Source: Gigaspora rosea
Lineage: Eukaryota > Glomeromycota > Glomeromycetes > Diversisporales > Gigasporaceae
Reading direction: 5' to 3'
Length of the DNA: 64,000 nt
Assembly (NCBI GenBank): GCA_003550325.1
Contig: QKWP01000199.1
Coordinates: forward strand, 244,346-308,345
Positions 36,288 through 48,520 of this stretch are shown here, in pieces. Under the pieces are notes generated by a model. That model ran no database searches and was not told the DNA's origin. It was given only the letters and a program-made list of their open reading frames with translations. The translations under genes were made by a program, and so were the position numbers. Each line of letters starts with the position of its first letter. Position 1 is the stretch's first letter.

Positions 36288-37486
36288 CTTCTCTGAAACT
36301 ATAAAAAAATTAAAAATATTATTATTATATATCTATTATGTTTTTATTATATTTTAAAAAATGTTATAATTACTAGTTATAAGTTAATAATAATAATATA
36401 AATAATATATATTAAAACTGTTTTAGTAATATTAATAAAAACATTTTTAAAACATTATTAAACTAAATAAATTTCATATTTATAGTATAATATAAATATT
36501 TATATTATATAAATACATTATATTATAATATATTTTATAATATTAAATATAATATAAATAAAACAAATCAATAATATAATGATTTAGACAAATGTGTTTA
36601 CCCCAAAATCTTGCAAAAAAGATTTTTTTGTTAAAATACGAAGGATGGTTTCATAAGCAAAATTACGAGATATAAGCATTTTTTAAAAATAATTTTGGTT
36701 TAAAAAATATTTTTAAAAAATTTATTTTAATATATTTTTAAAATATAATAATAATGTTTTTATAATATTTTTAATAATATTAAAATAATGTTTTAAAAAT
36801 ATTTTAAAAAAATTATTTAAATTTTTTTTTAAAATATAATAATAATATTTTTACAATATTTTTAATAATGTATTAAAAACATTTTTAAAAGTTTATTTTA
36901 AGTTATTTTTAAATAATAATAATAATGTTATTATAATAATTTTGATAATATTAAAATAATGTTTTAAAACATTTTTAAAAAGCTTATTTTAAACTATTTT
37001 TAAAATATAATAATAATGTTTTTATGATATTTTTAATATATTAAAATAATGTTTTAAAACCATTTTTAAAACTTTATTTAAAGTTATTTTTAAATATAAT
37101 AAGAATGTTTTTATAATAATTTTGATAATATTAAAATAATGCTTTAAAAACATTTTTAAAAAATTTATTTTAAAGTATTTTTAAAATATAGCAATAATGT
37201 TTTTATAATATTTTTAATAATATTAAAATAATATTTTAAAATATTTTTAAACAATTTATTTTAAACTATTTTTAAAATACAATAATAATGTTTTTATAAT
37301 AATTTTATAATATTTTTGAAACAGATTTAAATTTTTATTTTATTTTTAAAATTTTTATTATATTATTAATATATTATAAAAAAATTATTAAAATATTTTT
37401 TTATATAAAAGCATATTTATTATATTTTCAAAATATTATTATTTTATTATAAAAACATATATACTTTTTTTTAAGTTTCAGTAAAG
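36288..37486. mobile_element. AT-rich TA-flanked element, 1.2 kb
   Basis: TA on both sides (36286-36287, 37487-37488). Left end CTTCTCTGAAACT, right end AGTTTCAGTAAAG, inverted with two mismatches. Copies A and B lack it. The interior is almost pure A/T and filled by an ~88-bp tandem repeat. Confidence 0.8.
36735..37320. repeat. ~88-bp AT-only tandem repeat, about seven units
   Basis: The marker AATAATGTTTTTATAATA recurs near 36750, 36840, 36922, 37011, 37100, 37191 and 37282. Each unit continues through TTTTTAATAATATTAAAATAA and TTTTAAAA runs. Confidence 0.75.
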
Positions 37487-38905
37487 TAAAATTGATATAG
37501 CAATGATTACATACTGTAATCGATCTAGCCGTTTACACAACACGGTATGGATCGGAAACTTTAGGTGAAAATAAAAGATCACATTATAATGTAATAGTTA
37601 TAACATGGTATTACCGAAGTGACTAGGATTGGATCGTATTCTCCTAGGCTGAGCTCGGTATAGTGAAATTAATTATCAATTTACAAGTTTTTTTCATCCC
37701 GTCATCATTTAAAGTTGATATCATGTTTCTTGTCGTGACCACTTAGTGTTCTCAAAAAATAATTTTAAAATAAAAATCACAAATTTTATGTTCTCAAATT
37801 GGTTTTAATTAAGAACATAAGTTTTAACCGTCGCCCTATAGCCACCACTTTCTCAACGTGCAGTCCTGAGCTTGGGACCAAGCTAGAGTTTGCATTTAGG
37901 AAGGGTGTGCACTTATGGAGGGTGCACTTAGGGAGGATTGATGTAATTAATTAATATTGATGTACTGTATATAACGCTATATTATTCTTGTTTAAAAAAA
38001 ATTATTTATAAACCTCAAGATTATGAATCATTATTTGACCGAATATATTTTAAAATAGATTAAAAAAGTAATTAGTCAATATTATATTACTCAAATTATC
38101 CATGCTTTTAAATAAACTGAAATTTCATTGATTATTAGAATCTACAGATATGAATTCTGACAAAATATTATGTTAAAATAATAAATATAAATCATTTCCT
38201 TACGACAAATCCGTAGATATAATAACTCTAACGGAATATATCAAGTTACCATTGTCATTATCGATGACCGAATTGAATGAGTTATCAAGCCGGAATCAGT
38301 AAGTTACTGATTTCGTCAGACATCAGAAACTTATTGAATTTCGGTCCTATCCATGAGCATCTAAATTATGGATAATTTACGGCTAATATTTCAACGAGAT
38401 GCTCGAAATGCAATATAGTAGAGTTTTATAATATCATAAATGACCTTTCTTTTTTAGCTTCAATTTTTTTATTATAGCAATCATTAACTGTACACGTTCA
38501 TATAATTTGGTTCATATTAGTAGATTTTGAATATAACATCTTTAACCCAATTCCATCTGAAAGCAACAACTAATGTATATTTCTTCAATTAGCAGATTTA
38601 GATAAAATATGATGTTTTTATTGGGCATTAATGCACTTTAATTACAAAGTGTATAACTATCATTTAACAAAAATAATTATAATTTGAAGTTAGACCAATC
38701 TACTCTTGTATATAGATAAAATATAAAAACTCACGTGGAATTTATCGGGATATTTTATTCAATATCAATGTGTTTCGTCAACTCTGTACAAAAAAATTAA
38801 ATAATTTTGTAAAACCTTTATAAAACTTTTCTTATAGAACACATTTGTTCCAATTTTTGTCACCATGGAAAAAGGCTTCTTATAACAATTGTAATCACAC
38901 ATTCC

Positions 38906-41900
38906 TTAACATAATTGCATCGCATTGACATCAAGGTCATACATCTTTGAATCTATTTTGAGAATACAAGAAATATTTGAATTAAACGATAAATAAATAA
39001 TAACTGTATATAACTTTTCTCACAAATTCTAGAATTACATGTACCTCTGAAGTTAGTTGATTCATAGCGAGTTTAATCTCCTTGGTATTTATTAATCTAC
39101 TAGTATACATTGAACTTTGGTAATTCGTTAAGGTAATTTGCAATGATTTAATCTCGTCATTGGCAGAAATAAAACTCTTTGCAATATAAGTTTCTTCGTG
39201 AGGCATTGAGGGATTCATCATAATCATGAGCCATTTTGAAAGTTTTGAACTAATGACTTTAATACTAGGTCGATTATTCGGATTGGAATCCATGCATTTT
39301 TTAGCTAATTCAATATAACATTCAGGTGTTCTTTCAGAACATTCAGGTCGTAATCCTTTACAAATATCCAATGCAAGTCTAAAGTCGAATGGAGAACCAT
39401 AAAAAGGTCTTTTTCCAGTTGACAATTCTGTCATAATAATACCTAGACTATATATATCAGCTGCTTGCGTATATGGTTGACCTAATAAAATTTCTGGAGC
39501 AATATATGGCATGACTCCATAAACGTCACCCTTTGCAGCTGATTCTTTCAGATTCTTAGATAATCCTAGATCGGTTATAAAAGACTTTATGAAAAAATTT
39601 TTGTATTGATTTAGTAAAACATTTCCACTATGAAAATCGCAATGGATATAACCTGATTCATGAATCTTAGTTAAGTCATTTGCCATATCTATAAGAAACG
39701 TCAATTTGCTTTCCCAATCGAGTTGTTTAAAATTTGATATTAAAAATTCATAAAGATTTCCCTTATCGGCATATTGAAATACCATAAGGTATTTTTGAGT
39801 CTCTGTATCTTGAGTCATTCCATATACTTCAAGCCCAATACCATTTAATCTACATTGAACGTGATTTTCGAACTTATTTTATTGGGTATATATAATTATA
39901 ATTTTGTTAGGAAAATTGTGTACATATGATATATAGTTGTGATGTTATATGAGTATCGTGATTTACAGATTTCAGTAAAACAAAATGTAGAGTAGGGAAA
40001 ACCTCTACCCGAGTAATATTAAATTGCCCGGATTATCTGGATAAATTACTATGTCACATAATAGCAATTTATACCCGTGTATAATCTTTACAAAAATACA
40101 CTGATTGAAAATACGATTGATATACTACTTTTTTAAAAATTTTCAGTTTTAAGCCATGTGATGTTTATCTTATGATTTAGATATACTAGGCTAAATTTAA
40201 TATTCGGATAGTAATAATCACATGATTTAAACGATAAAAAGTCTTTTTTACAATCCCTATTTAAAATCTCAATTCTCAATATCATCACAAAATCATGGGA
40301 ATAATAAAATTTTAGACTTACTTCTTTTAAAGTACTAAGAGTTTTAAGTGCAACTTTGCATGATTGTTTACGTGATTGTAAATTATTTGTATTAATAATT
40401 GGGTTGCCATCTAGCCAGTTTGCAGAAAACACTGTACCAAATCCACCTTGTCCAATAATTTGAAAATCAATTAGCTTATCAAATGGAATCCATTCAATCA
40501 AATTTTCATATTTGGTAGTTTTGATCTGAATTTGTTTTATAAAGTCATCGATTTCTTTATTTCCACTCGCCCATCCTCCAATTATTCTCTGCCATCTTAA
40601 TGCCTCTGCATTATTTGGTTCAATTTCTAATAATTTATTAAAATCTGCAAGTAATTCATCATATCCATTCATAATGCGATAAATTTCTCCACGACTTCTT
40701 AATGCATCTGCATTATTTGGTTCAATTTCTAATGATTTATTTAAATCTGCAAGTGATTCTTCATATCTATTCATATTGCGATAAGTTTTTCCACGATTTC
40801 TTAATGCATTTGCATTATTTGGTTCAATTTCTAATGATTTATTTAAATTTGCAAGTGATTCTTCATATCTATTTATCTTGCGATAAGTTTCTCCACGATT
40901 TCTTAATATGGAAGCAAGATGGTTTCGACTCCTTAATGCTTCTGTGTTATATGGTTCAATTTCTAATAATTTATTTGAAATTTCAAGTATTTTTTCTCGA
41001 GTTACCAATTTTACCAATTCAGATGTATATGGATCAATTGCTAATGATTTATTTAAATCTGCAAGTGATTCTTCATATCTATTCATCATGCGATAAGTTT
41101 CTCCACGATTTCTTAATGCATTTGCATTATTTGATTCAATTTCTAATGATTTATTTAAATCTGCAAGTGATTCTTCATATTTGTTCATCATGCGATAAGT
41201 TTCTCCACGATTTCTTAATACGGAAGCAATATTTTTTCGACTCATTAATGCTTCTGCATTATATGGTTCAATTTTTAATGATTTATTAAAATCTGCAAGT
41301 GATTCTTCATATCTATTCATCATGAAATAAGTTTCTCCGCGATTTCTTAGTGCTTCTGCGTTATATTGTTCAATTTCTAATGATTTATTTAAATCTGCAA
41401 GTGATTCTTCATATCTACCCATCATAAGATGAATTTTTCCTCGATGTTTTAATGAAAATGAAATTTTTTTCTCGACTCCTTAACGCCTCTGCATGATATG
41501 GTTCAATTTTTAATGATTTATTTAAATCTGCAAGTGATTCTTCATATCTATTCATCATGTAATAAGTTTCTCCACGATTTCTTAATGCTTCTGCATTATT
41601 TGGCTCAATTTCCAATGATTTATTTAAATCTGCAAGTGATTCTTTATATCTATTCATCATTAGATAAGTTTTACCACGGTTTTTTAATGAAAATGTATTA
41701 TTTGGTTCAATTTTTAATGATTTATTTAAATCTGTTAATGATTCACTATATCTACCAATCATGCGATAAGTTGCTCCACGGTGTCTTAATGCAAATACAT
41801 TGTTTGGTTGGATTTTTAACGATTTATTTAAATCCATAAGTGACTCTTTGCATCTATTCATCATGCGATAAGTTTCTCCCCGTTCACTTAATGCCTCTGC

Positions 41901-42140
41901 ATTATTTGGTTCAATCTCTAATGATTTGTTGAAATCTGCAAGTGATTCTTCATATCTACTCATCTCGCGATAAACTAATCCACGATTTCTTAATGCAAAT
42001 GCATTATTTGGTTCAATTTCTAACGATTTATTTAAATCTGCTAGCGATTCTTCGCATATATCCATATGATAAGTTTCTTCACGATTTCTTAATGCTAATG
42101 CATTAAGATCAATTGCGGATGATTCATTATGTCCGGACAT
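38906..42140 (-). CDS. TPR-repeat TKL protein kinase, copy B (frameshifted)
   Basis: Same three-exon structure as copy A: exon 1 is 42140-40322, exon 2 is 39872-39045 and exon 3 is 38952-38906, with introns of 449 and 92 bases. About 14 TPR units of 34 residues precede the kinase domain (IGQGGFGTVFSA, VALK, YIHCDFHSGN, ITDLGLSK, MPYIAPE, YSLGIIMTEL). The kinase C-lobe is intact here, through AKKCMDSNPNNRPS. Two single-base changes against copy A break the frame: seven T instead of six at 41464-41470, which splits the TPR array into two ORFs (42140-41415 and 41425-40133), and a missing base near 39069 that alters only the last 20-odd residues. Restored length would be about 897 residues. The homopolymer indel is a plausible sequencing error, so this copy is the better candidate for a working gene. 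Confidence 0.8.
40585..42110 (-). repeat. 102-bp tandem DNA repeat encoding TPRs (copy B)
   Basis: About 14 copies of a 102-bp unit, some with 34-codon deviations. Neighbouring units are often near-identical at DNA level. ORFs on the plus strand through this array (for example 40702-41289 and 41498-41839) are shadows of the repeat. Confidence 0.8.
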
Positions 42141-42731
42141 CTATAATACAATTGTTTGGATTAATTATTAGTACTATATAAATCAGAAGCCAATACTATA
42201 TAAGTTCACTTTATTTGTTAAAAGTTTATCAAAAATCCCGACACCATAGTCTTGACCGAAAATAATATGAAGTTTATAATTTCACAGCTAAAATCCTGAC
42301 AATTATTTTTTTTTTTAAACTTCCGAGTGCAGGAGTATTTCATAAGCATAGCATTTAAATACTGGAGATTCGTAATTATGATTTAGCTAGATGAGAGTTA
42401 AGACATATTCAGGCAGACTTATAATTATGATCAAACTGTTAGGATTATGAACCTTAGGGGCCAAGCGATTGTCGGAATTTCGATACTTGAATTTTGTCAG
42501 TGGATTATGAAATAAACTATGATATTTATTATTCAAATGAGTGACAATACAAGAAACTGTAAATCGATTTATGAATTTTCACAACACTGAAAATTGATAT
42601 AGCAATGATTACATATGCAATCGAAATACGTATACAGCTGCTCTAGCCGTTTACACAACAAGGTATGGATCGGAAACTTTAGGTGGAAATAAAAGTTCAC
42701 ATTATATAGACACATTATAATGTAATAGTTA

Positions 42732-43130
42732 CCGTATAGGCGCGAAATAACGCGCGGGGGTGTAATTTCGAACTTCGGCCTAAATTAAGCTTAATTTAGC
42801 CAAAATTCGAAATAACGCCCCTGCGCGTTATTTTTAGGTCCTGAAAAAGACCGGTCGATAAGGACCGTGGGGACTGTGATATTCGTATCACCCCAATCAA
42901 ATTTCTTGATCAGGTGTAACGTAGTTCGTTTACATCTACAGTAAATAATTACGTCATTTTTGGCCAATAAAATCTTATGCATTAAGATTGACGTAATCAT
43001 TAAAGGACCGTTATGGGACCGAAGGACCGGATCGGACCGGGACCGTAAACACTATGATAACGGTCCTCTTAGGGACCGGACCGAACCGGACCGGACTGAT
43101 GCAACCCTAGTTATTTTGCGCTTATACGGG
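42732..43130. mobile_element. 399-bp TA-flanked CCGTATA MITE
   Basis: TA at 42730-42731 and 43131-43132. Left end CCGTATAGGCGCGAAATAAC, right end GTTATTTTGCGCTTATACGGG. Copies A (about 21521) and C (about 37597) read AGTTATAA through the empty site, confirming a TA duplication. Interior is GC-richer, with GGACCG repeats (43005-43100) and the 15-mer GATCAGGTGTAACGT at 42908. No gene. Confidence 0.85.
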
Positions 43131-43480
43131 TATAAACGGTATTACCGAAGTGACTAAAATTGGGTCAGATTCTCCTGGGTCGAGCTCGGATAGTAAAATT
43201 CATTATTAATTTACAGGTTTTTTTTTCATCTCGACATGCTTTAAAGTTGATATCATGTTTCTTGCCGTGACCAGTGAAAAAGATTTAATGCTCTCAAAAA
43301 AAAAAAAACTTTAGTGTTCTCAAAAAATATTTTTAAAATTAAAATCACAAATTTTATTTGTTCTCAAATGAGAACATAATTTTAAACATTGTGTTCTTAA
43401 AAATATTTTAATGTTCTTGAGAACACTGAGAACATTAGATCTTAAACATTGGTCGTGACGATTACCATACCTGATAACGT

Positions 43481-44174
43481 TTCACCACTTCACTAATGCA
43501 AATGCAAATGTGTCAGTCTGTACCGTTATGAGGTTTGGTACTTTTTGATCAAATCTTGATAATTTATTGGATTATATTCTTGAGTAGACGCTCTATCTGT
43601 AGTTATGTTATAATTCGGTATAATTCTAGTTCAAAGTTTTATATCCATTCTTCTTTTATATCCATTCTTCGATTCTAAATATAAAATTTTGCATATTAAT
43701 GCAGGAGGGTAATCCATTTAAATTAGCTATTTCATACATTTTTATCAACGCCCTTGTTGCGCCCTTGTGCGGTTTTACTAAATATGCACATACAGCCTGG
43801 ATTAGCTAATACTACCAACCACGTACTGTATAGTGAAAAAATCCCTAAAAAAAAGTATCAAATTTGAAAGCGTTGTATATAGTCTATGCTCTTGTACTTG
43901 CTCTTGATGTTGATGTTGTCGCTCTTGCTCTTGCAAGACTGTAAGAAAGTCATAATTGTATAAATTTTTTTATTTTTGTTATGCCTGTTTTCGCTATTTC
44001 TCTCTTTATCCATTTTCTGTTCGGATTTTTTGCCGCCCGATGAATTGATAATCATAAAAACCAAAAACATTTTACAATACCTTATGTTCGCTAAGCCAAT
44101 TATTAATTTTTTTTTAAATGGCAGTCTCAATTTGTGAAACGTTGTATTGCACTTATCACTTGGATAGGCTAATA
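43481..44174. other. intergenic region
   Basis: A 128-codon minus-strand ORF (43858-44244) covers part of it, but it is rich in K and S, runs into the 44175 element and has no recognisable motif. I do not support it as a gene. Confidence 0.4.
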
Positions 44175-46135
44175 CAGTGTTGGCAATTTTATCAGCCAAA
44201 CTAAATTTTTTTGGCCATTTCGGCCATTGGCCGGCCAAGGCCAATGGCCAATAGCCAAACGTTGGCCAAAGTTTCTAATATTAGCCAATCATATTACGAG
44301 CTTAGCTTATATAAATATTTGGCCATTTTCGGCCAGCATAGTGGAAGTTCGTTTTGATTGGTTGTTAAAATACCTCGGAAAAATGTAGATCATACCTCGG
44401 ATAGATTACCGGCTATACCCGGATAAAGTTTATTACTAATGAACTTTTACTCTCTAAAGACGCCTTTACAGTACATTTAATACAGTTTAAGAATTACTGC
44501 TTTAATTTAAATTTCACGAATTATAGGTCTATATTATTTATTACACGATAAATATATCATTTTACAAAAAAAACTTCAACTCAGTTTCGCAATACATTAT
44601 TACGCATACCCAAATACACTAAACACTACCACTATTACAACTTTTGTATCTATAAACGTTGTACAAGTCACTCTCGTTATAGTGAACTCTCGATATAATG
44701 TAGATTGGCCTATAGTGAAGAATTTTTTTAGAACAAAACCAAGCATATTAAAATTCACTCGATATAATGAAGTTACATAGCAAACTCTTGATATAAGGTA
44801 TAGTGAAAATTTTTTTTGACCGGATATAACAAAATGTCACTTGATATAGTGAAGTCGATATCATGTGACATATATTGACCAATCATATGAAGCGATAAAT
44901 CATCGTGTTTCATGCATAATGATACTACATAATATAAGAATTATTGTCCGAAGGACATTACGGTAGAGTCATAGTGACCTGCTTGTGTGTGTGTCCGCAA
45001 ATTACGAATTTTGATTGGCTAGATCAGGTGTAATGTAAAAAAACAACAATCAAAACAATCCAACTAATGCCTATTGGTTTATATTTGGTCCTTCGGACCC
45101 TAAATGGTTTCCATTTTCCTAGTAAAGAATTACAAGTACAAACTAATTTTGCGAAGTTATTAAAGATCGATCCTAATAAATTTGTATAGCGAAACTTTTA
45201 GATAAGAAAGTCAAAAGAAAATTAAACAATGCATTTGAAATCAAAAGTATTAGATATGAAAAACATTTGACAATTTTACTAAATCATTAAGAATTGATGT
45301 TATATTCAAATATTTCATGAGAAATATACAATATATTTATGAGGGTAGTAATAGATGCATTTATAAAATATGCGCACATATAAAGAATAATCTAAAAACA
45401 ATGGCGCATAGATTGCTTAAATGATTTATAATTATAGAGTGAAAATGCACTCATAGAAGGTGCACTTGTGATAGATCGGCTGCATAAACTTTTAAGTAGT
45501 TTTAAATTTCTCTTGTTATAGTGAAGATTTATACAGTTAATATATAATCTTCACTATATCAAGAGACTCTTGATATAGTGAATCTCTCGATATAGTGAAG
45601 AAAATCTCTTAGCCTGATGACTTCACTATAACGAGAGTAACTTGTATAAACAATGAATGGTTTTAGAATAGTAATTCAAAATAGTGCTTTTTTTTATATT
45701 TATAAGGTAAACAAGTCCGGTTAAAACAAAATCTCACAATTTCACTTACTAATTGCTTAGATCACCAAACCACCTTCCTGACCTTTCAAAATATTCACTT
45801 CTAATTTAGTTTCTTGAACTGCTGTATCTTACTGTATCTCTTATTAACAAACAGCTTAAAGACGAAAAATAGGTTGCTTAAGTTTGTTGTTTCGTCACGT
45901 ATTACAAAAAAAAATTTTATATGGCTTGACGATTTCTACTAATAAAAGTATTTTAAAAATTACAATTGCCTGTATAAATAAATGATCATCACCAATCATA
46001 TTTATTCAAATTTTAGCCAATCAAAATGAACTTCTGCTATGTTTTTTTGGCCAAATATTTTTTGCCCTTTTCAGCCATTGGCCTCAGCAATTGGCCACAG
46101 CCAATGGCTGGCCAAGTGGCCAAGTGACAACACTG
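44175..46135. mobile_element. hAT-like element CAGTGTTG, 1.96 kb
   Basis: Left end CAGTGTTGGCA, right end TGACAACACTG, near-perfect hAT-style TIRs. Flanks GGCTAATA (44167-44174) and AGCTAATA (46136-46143) agree at seven of eight positions. Subterminal regions at both ends are dense in TTGGCCA/GGCCAATGG palindromic units. A TA-flanked MITE is nested inside. No transposase ORF. Confidence 0.8.
44664..45644. mobile_element. TA-flanked MITE CAAGT..CTCTCGTTATAGTGAA, nested
   Basis: TA at 44662-44663 and 45645-45646. The ends match as inverted CAAGTCACTCTCGTTATAGT and ACTATAACGAGAGTAACTTG. GATATAGTGAA units repeat subterminally on both sides. The 14048 element is a short relative. Confidence 0.85.
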
Positions 46136-46267
46136 AGCTAATACCATCTGAGCCATGTGCGACTTGAGTGTGTAACATGTTATTTTATTTTTATTATTTT
46201 TTTTATTTAACACTAAACATGCAGCTACCTTATTTATTATTTTTTTTATTTAACGTTGAAGTTCTTT

Positions 46268-46287
46268 TATCTATCTATCTATCTATT
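46268..46287 (+). repeat. (TATC)n microsatellite
   Basis: Five tetranucleotide copies. Confidence 0.85.
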
Positions 46288-46614
46288 TTTTAAACCATCT
46301 AATTCAGAGTTTGTTCGTTTAGCCATTTTGATAGGTCATCTTCAGAAAACGTGACCAATGTGTTATTTTTACATACAATTCGTCATAATAATGTGTTAAT
46401 AGTGTTAAGCTTACCAATATTATCTATCGATATTATAATTTAAATTTTGGGTTTTTTACTTTAACATTTTTGATTGGCCGCATCCAAAAACGTGATCAAA
46501 ATAAGGAAAAAACTTAAGTATCAAAGTGATCTCTAAGATTAATCAGGGCGAAAAACACTCATCAACTAATTAATCTTAACGACACAGCATGGCCAGCATT
46601 ATAGTTAAGGCTAG

Positions 46615-46975
46615 TGTTAGAATATGGCAGAATTAGGAAATTAGATCACGTGTTGCTGTGATGGTAGCAATTCCAAAAAATAATTGCTGTGAACGAAGTC
46701 ATGTGGCATCTATTTGTTATCACGATTGGTAAGTATGATGTATTGGTGAGCGTTATATAAGAATAATGTATTTGGGTAATGCCATTTTCATTAAGTATGA
46801 AGTCATAGGGAATGACTATTTAGGAGGGAAGATTGGGAAATTGTTCTCTCTCTTTTGTCTTTGCTACTATCTCAACACATGTTGGCTTTGTCATTAGTGC
46901 TGCCCACTCACTACTAGATGAGAGTTCTCTGTGATTTGGGTAAAGTTATAGGTGTGGGTGGACAACCGGATAACA
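46615..46975 (+). mobile_element. possible solo LTR
   Basis: Begins TGTTAGAATATGG and ends CCGGATAACA, the TG..CA arrangement of LTRs. It contains a TATA box (TTATATAAGAA near 46753) about 130 bases in and is GC-richer than its surroundings. No matching 5-bp TSD was found and no second copy occurs in the window. Confidence 0.4.
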
Positions 46976-47179
46976 ACATATAGGGATTCGCCGTATTTTC
47001 ATTAGTGTGATATTTTCGATTTGCACATCAATTTTGTAATTATCTTGAATTTATAGCTGTTTTCAAAAAGGTATGAACAGGTGATTTTTATGACATATAC
47101 CAGTATTGGGAATCAAGAAATCAGAAATTTAATAATTAACTTATTTATCACGGACATCACGTACTTATCAGTGTGAGAT

Positions 47180-47187
47180 GCTTAATC
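47180..47187. repeat. 8-bp target-site duplication, left (GCTTAATC)
   Basis: Exact partner at 47911-47918. Confidence 0.9.
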
Positions 47188-47910
47188 TAGGGATGTTAAG
47201 TTGTTCAAATCGTTCAAATGAACCGGGTCCGAACCTGGTTCAAACTACTCTTTTTAGCCATTCATTCAAAGAAAAATTAATGACAAGTCTTGAACCAGTT
47301 TTATAATCTAGTTTATAAATCTGATTTATATACCAGTTTATAAAATTTAGCTTATAAAACTGGTTTGAAAACTCAGTTTATATGAACCCAGTTATAACAA
47401 AATTGTAATACGTATGATAAAGAAATTATCAGTAAATTAAATATAATTTGTAATATGGCATGCCGAATCTTTGTACAAAGATATTTTGTCAACCAAAGTT
47501 ACAGCAAAGTCATATGATTCTATTGTACAGCAAGTTATGATGCAATCTTAAATTTGTTAGTATGTACGTAGTTTTGTTAGTGTAAAACTTCGAGGTCTCG
47601 TCTAATTTGTTTAACTATAAATCTAACATTTATTGTGACTAAGTAAGAAATAATTATCCAGGCAGGTCAGACAATATCTGACCTGCCTGGATAATTATTT
47701 TTTTACCAGATAATAGCTGTAGTGAACTTAGGTTCATGAACTAGAGTTTGAACTTCAAAGTTAACCTCAAGTTCATAATTTAAGTTTATGAACTCAAGTT
47801 TAAACTTTAAAATTGAACTGAAGTTTATAAACTTCAGTTTAGATCATTTTTTCATTGAACTTTATGGGACTGGACCAAAACTGAACTGAACGAACCATTT
47901 AGCATCCCTA
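47188..47910. mobile_element. hAT-like MITE TAGGGATG, 723 bp
   Basis: Left end TAGGGATGTTAAGTTGTTCA and right end (reversed) TAGGGATGCTAAATGGTTCG. Exact 8-bp TSD GCTTAATC. Subterminal regions carry GGTTCAAACT/AAGTTTGAACTT-type repeats. No ORF. Shares TAGGGATG ends with 14223-15130. Confidence 0.9.
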
Positions 47911-47918
47911 GCTTAATC
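47911..47918. repeat. 8-bp target-site duplication, right (GCTTAATC)
   Basis: Partner of 47180-47187. Confidence 0.9.
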
Positions 47919-47998
47919 AACACATATTTTAGAATAGATAATATTGACGTCCGTTGTAATTTTTATTGTCCGGAGCGTAGCGGAGGACTTATTGTAGA

Positions 47999-48286
47999 AG
48001 TTGGCTGTAATGTCAACTATTCGAAAACTACAAAGTGCCAATTGTTACCAAGTGACCAAAGCATAGTGATAGAGCACTCAGATGAACACACGGGGGCTCA
48101 AGGCATTAGCCAATCAGGTGGTATTACACAAAGCCCAATGATCATAACACAGCCTATCAACGGACTTATGCAGACACACCAGTCGATCATATGATGTTAC
48201 ACCAGACATTAATGGGAAAACCACATAAATACACTTGCCACAAACTCTCTCTCTCTACTCACAAGCAAATCAATAATCTGAAATAA
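47999..48286 (+). repeat. split direct repeat A1
   Basis: Matches A2 from AGTTGGCTGTAATG through ACTACAAAG(T/C)GCCAATTG, GAGCCAATCAGG-like text and TGATCATATGATGTTA to CAATAATCTGAAAT. Serves as the uninterrupted reference for the insertion in A2. Confidence 0.8.
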
Positions 48287-48520
48287 AACTCAAATACACC
48301 TAAATTCTACTATAACACAAGAGACAAAAGAAAAGACACCAATAATCATGAATAATAAAACAGCTTCACTTAGCACAATGAGCATAGCAGAAGCAAGTCA
48401 GGCATCACAACTGTTCAACCTTTCAAAATTGATATAAACACAAAAGTATATATTAATGTAGTATGCCAGACATTAGCAAATTCAATAATCAACTCGATCA
48501 AGTCCTACATCAACCAAAGC

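Larger units (their letters stand above)
34270..37840 (-). repeat. segmental duplication, copy C (5' flank only)
   Basis: Three blocks (about 34270-34418, 36036-36287, 37487-37830) match, in order, the region upstream of the TPR-kinase start in copies A (20996-21800) and B. The gene body is absent. The blocks are separated by two TIR insertions that A and B lack. It lies directly next to copy B in the same orientation, suggesting a tandem array that lost one gene. Confidence 0.8.
37945..43480 (-). repeat. segmental duplication, copy B
   Basis: Collinear paralogue of copy A (16330-21825). It has its own insertion (42732-43130) and lacks the A insertion (16630-17096). Confidence 0.85.

Noticed and set aside
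40702..41839. Plus-strand ORFs with repeated MIYLNLQVILHIYSS-like text
   Set aside because: They are antisense readings of the 102-bp TPR repeat of the kinase gene on the minus strand.
43858..44244. 128-residue minus-strand ORF
   Set aside because: No motif, lysine/serine-rich, and its N-terminal part is read from the TTGGCCA repeats of the hAT-like element.
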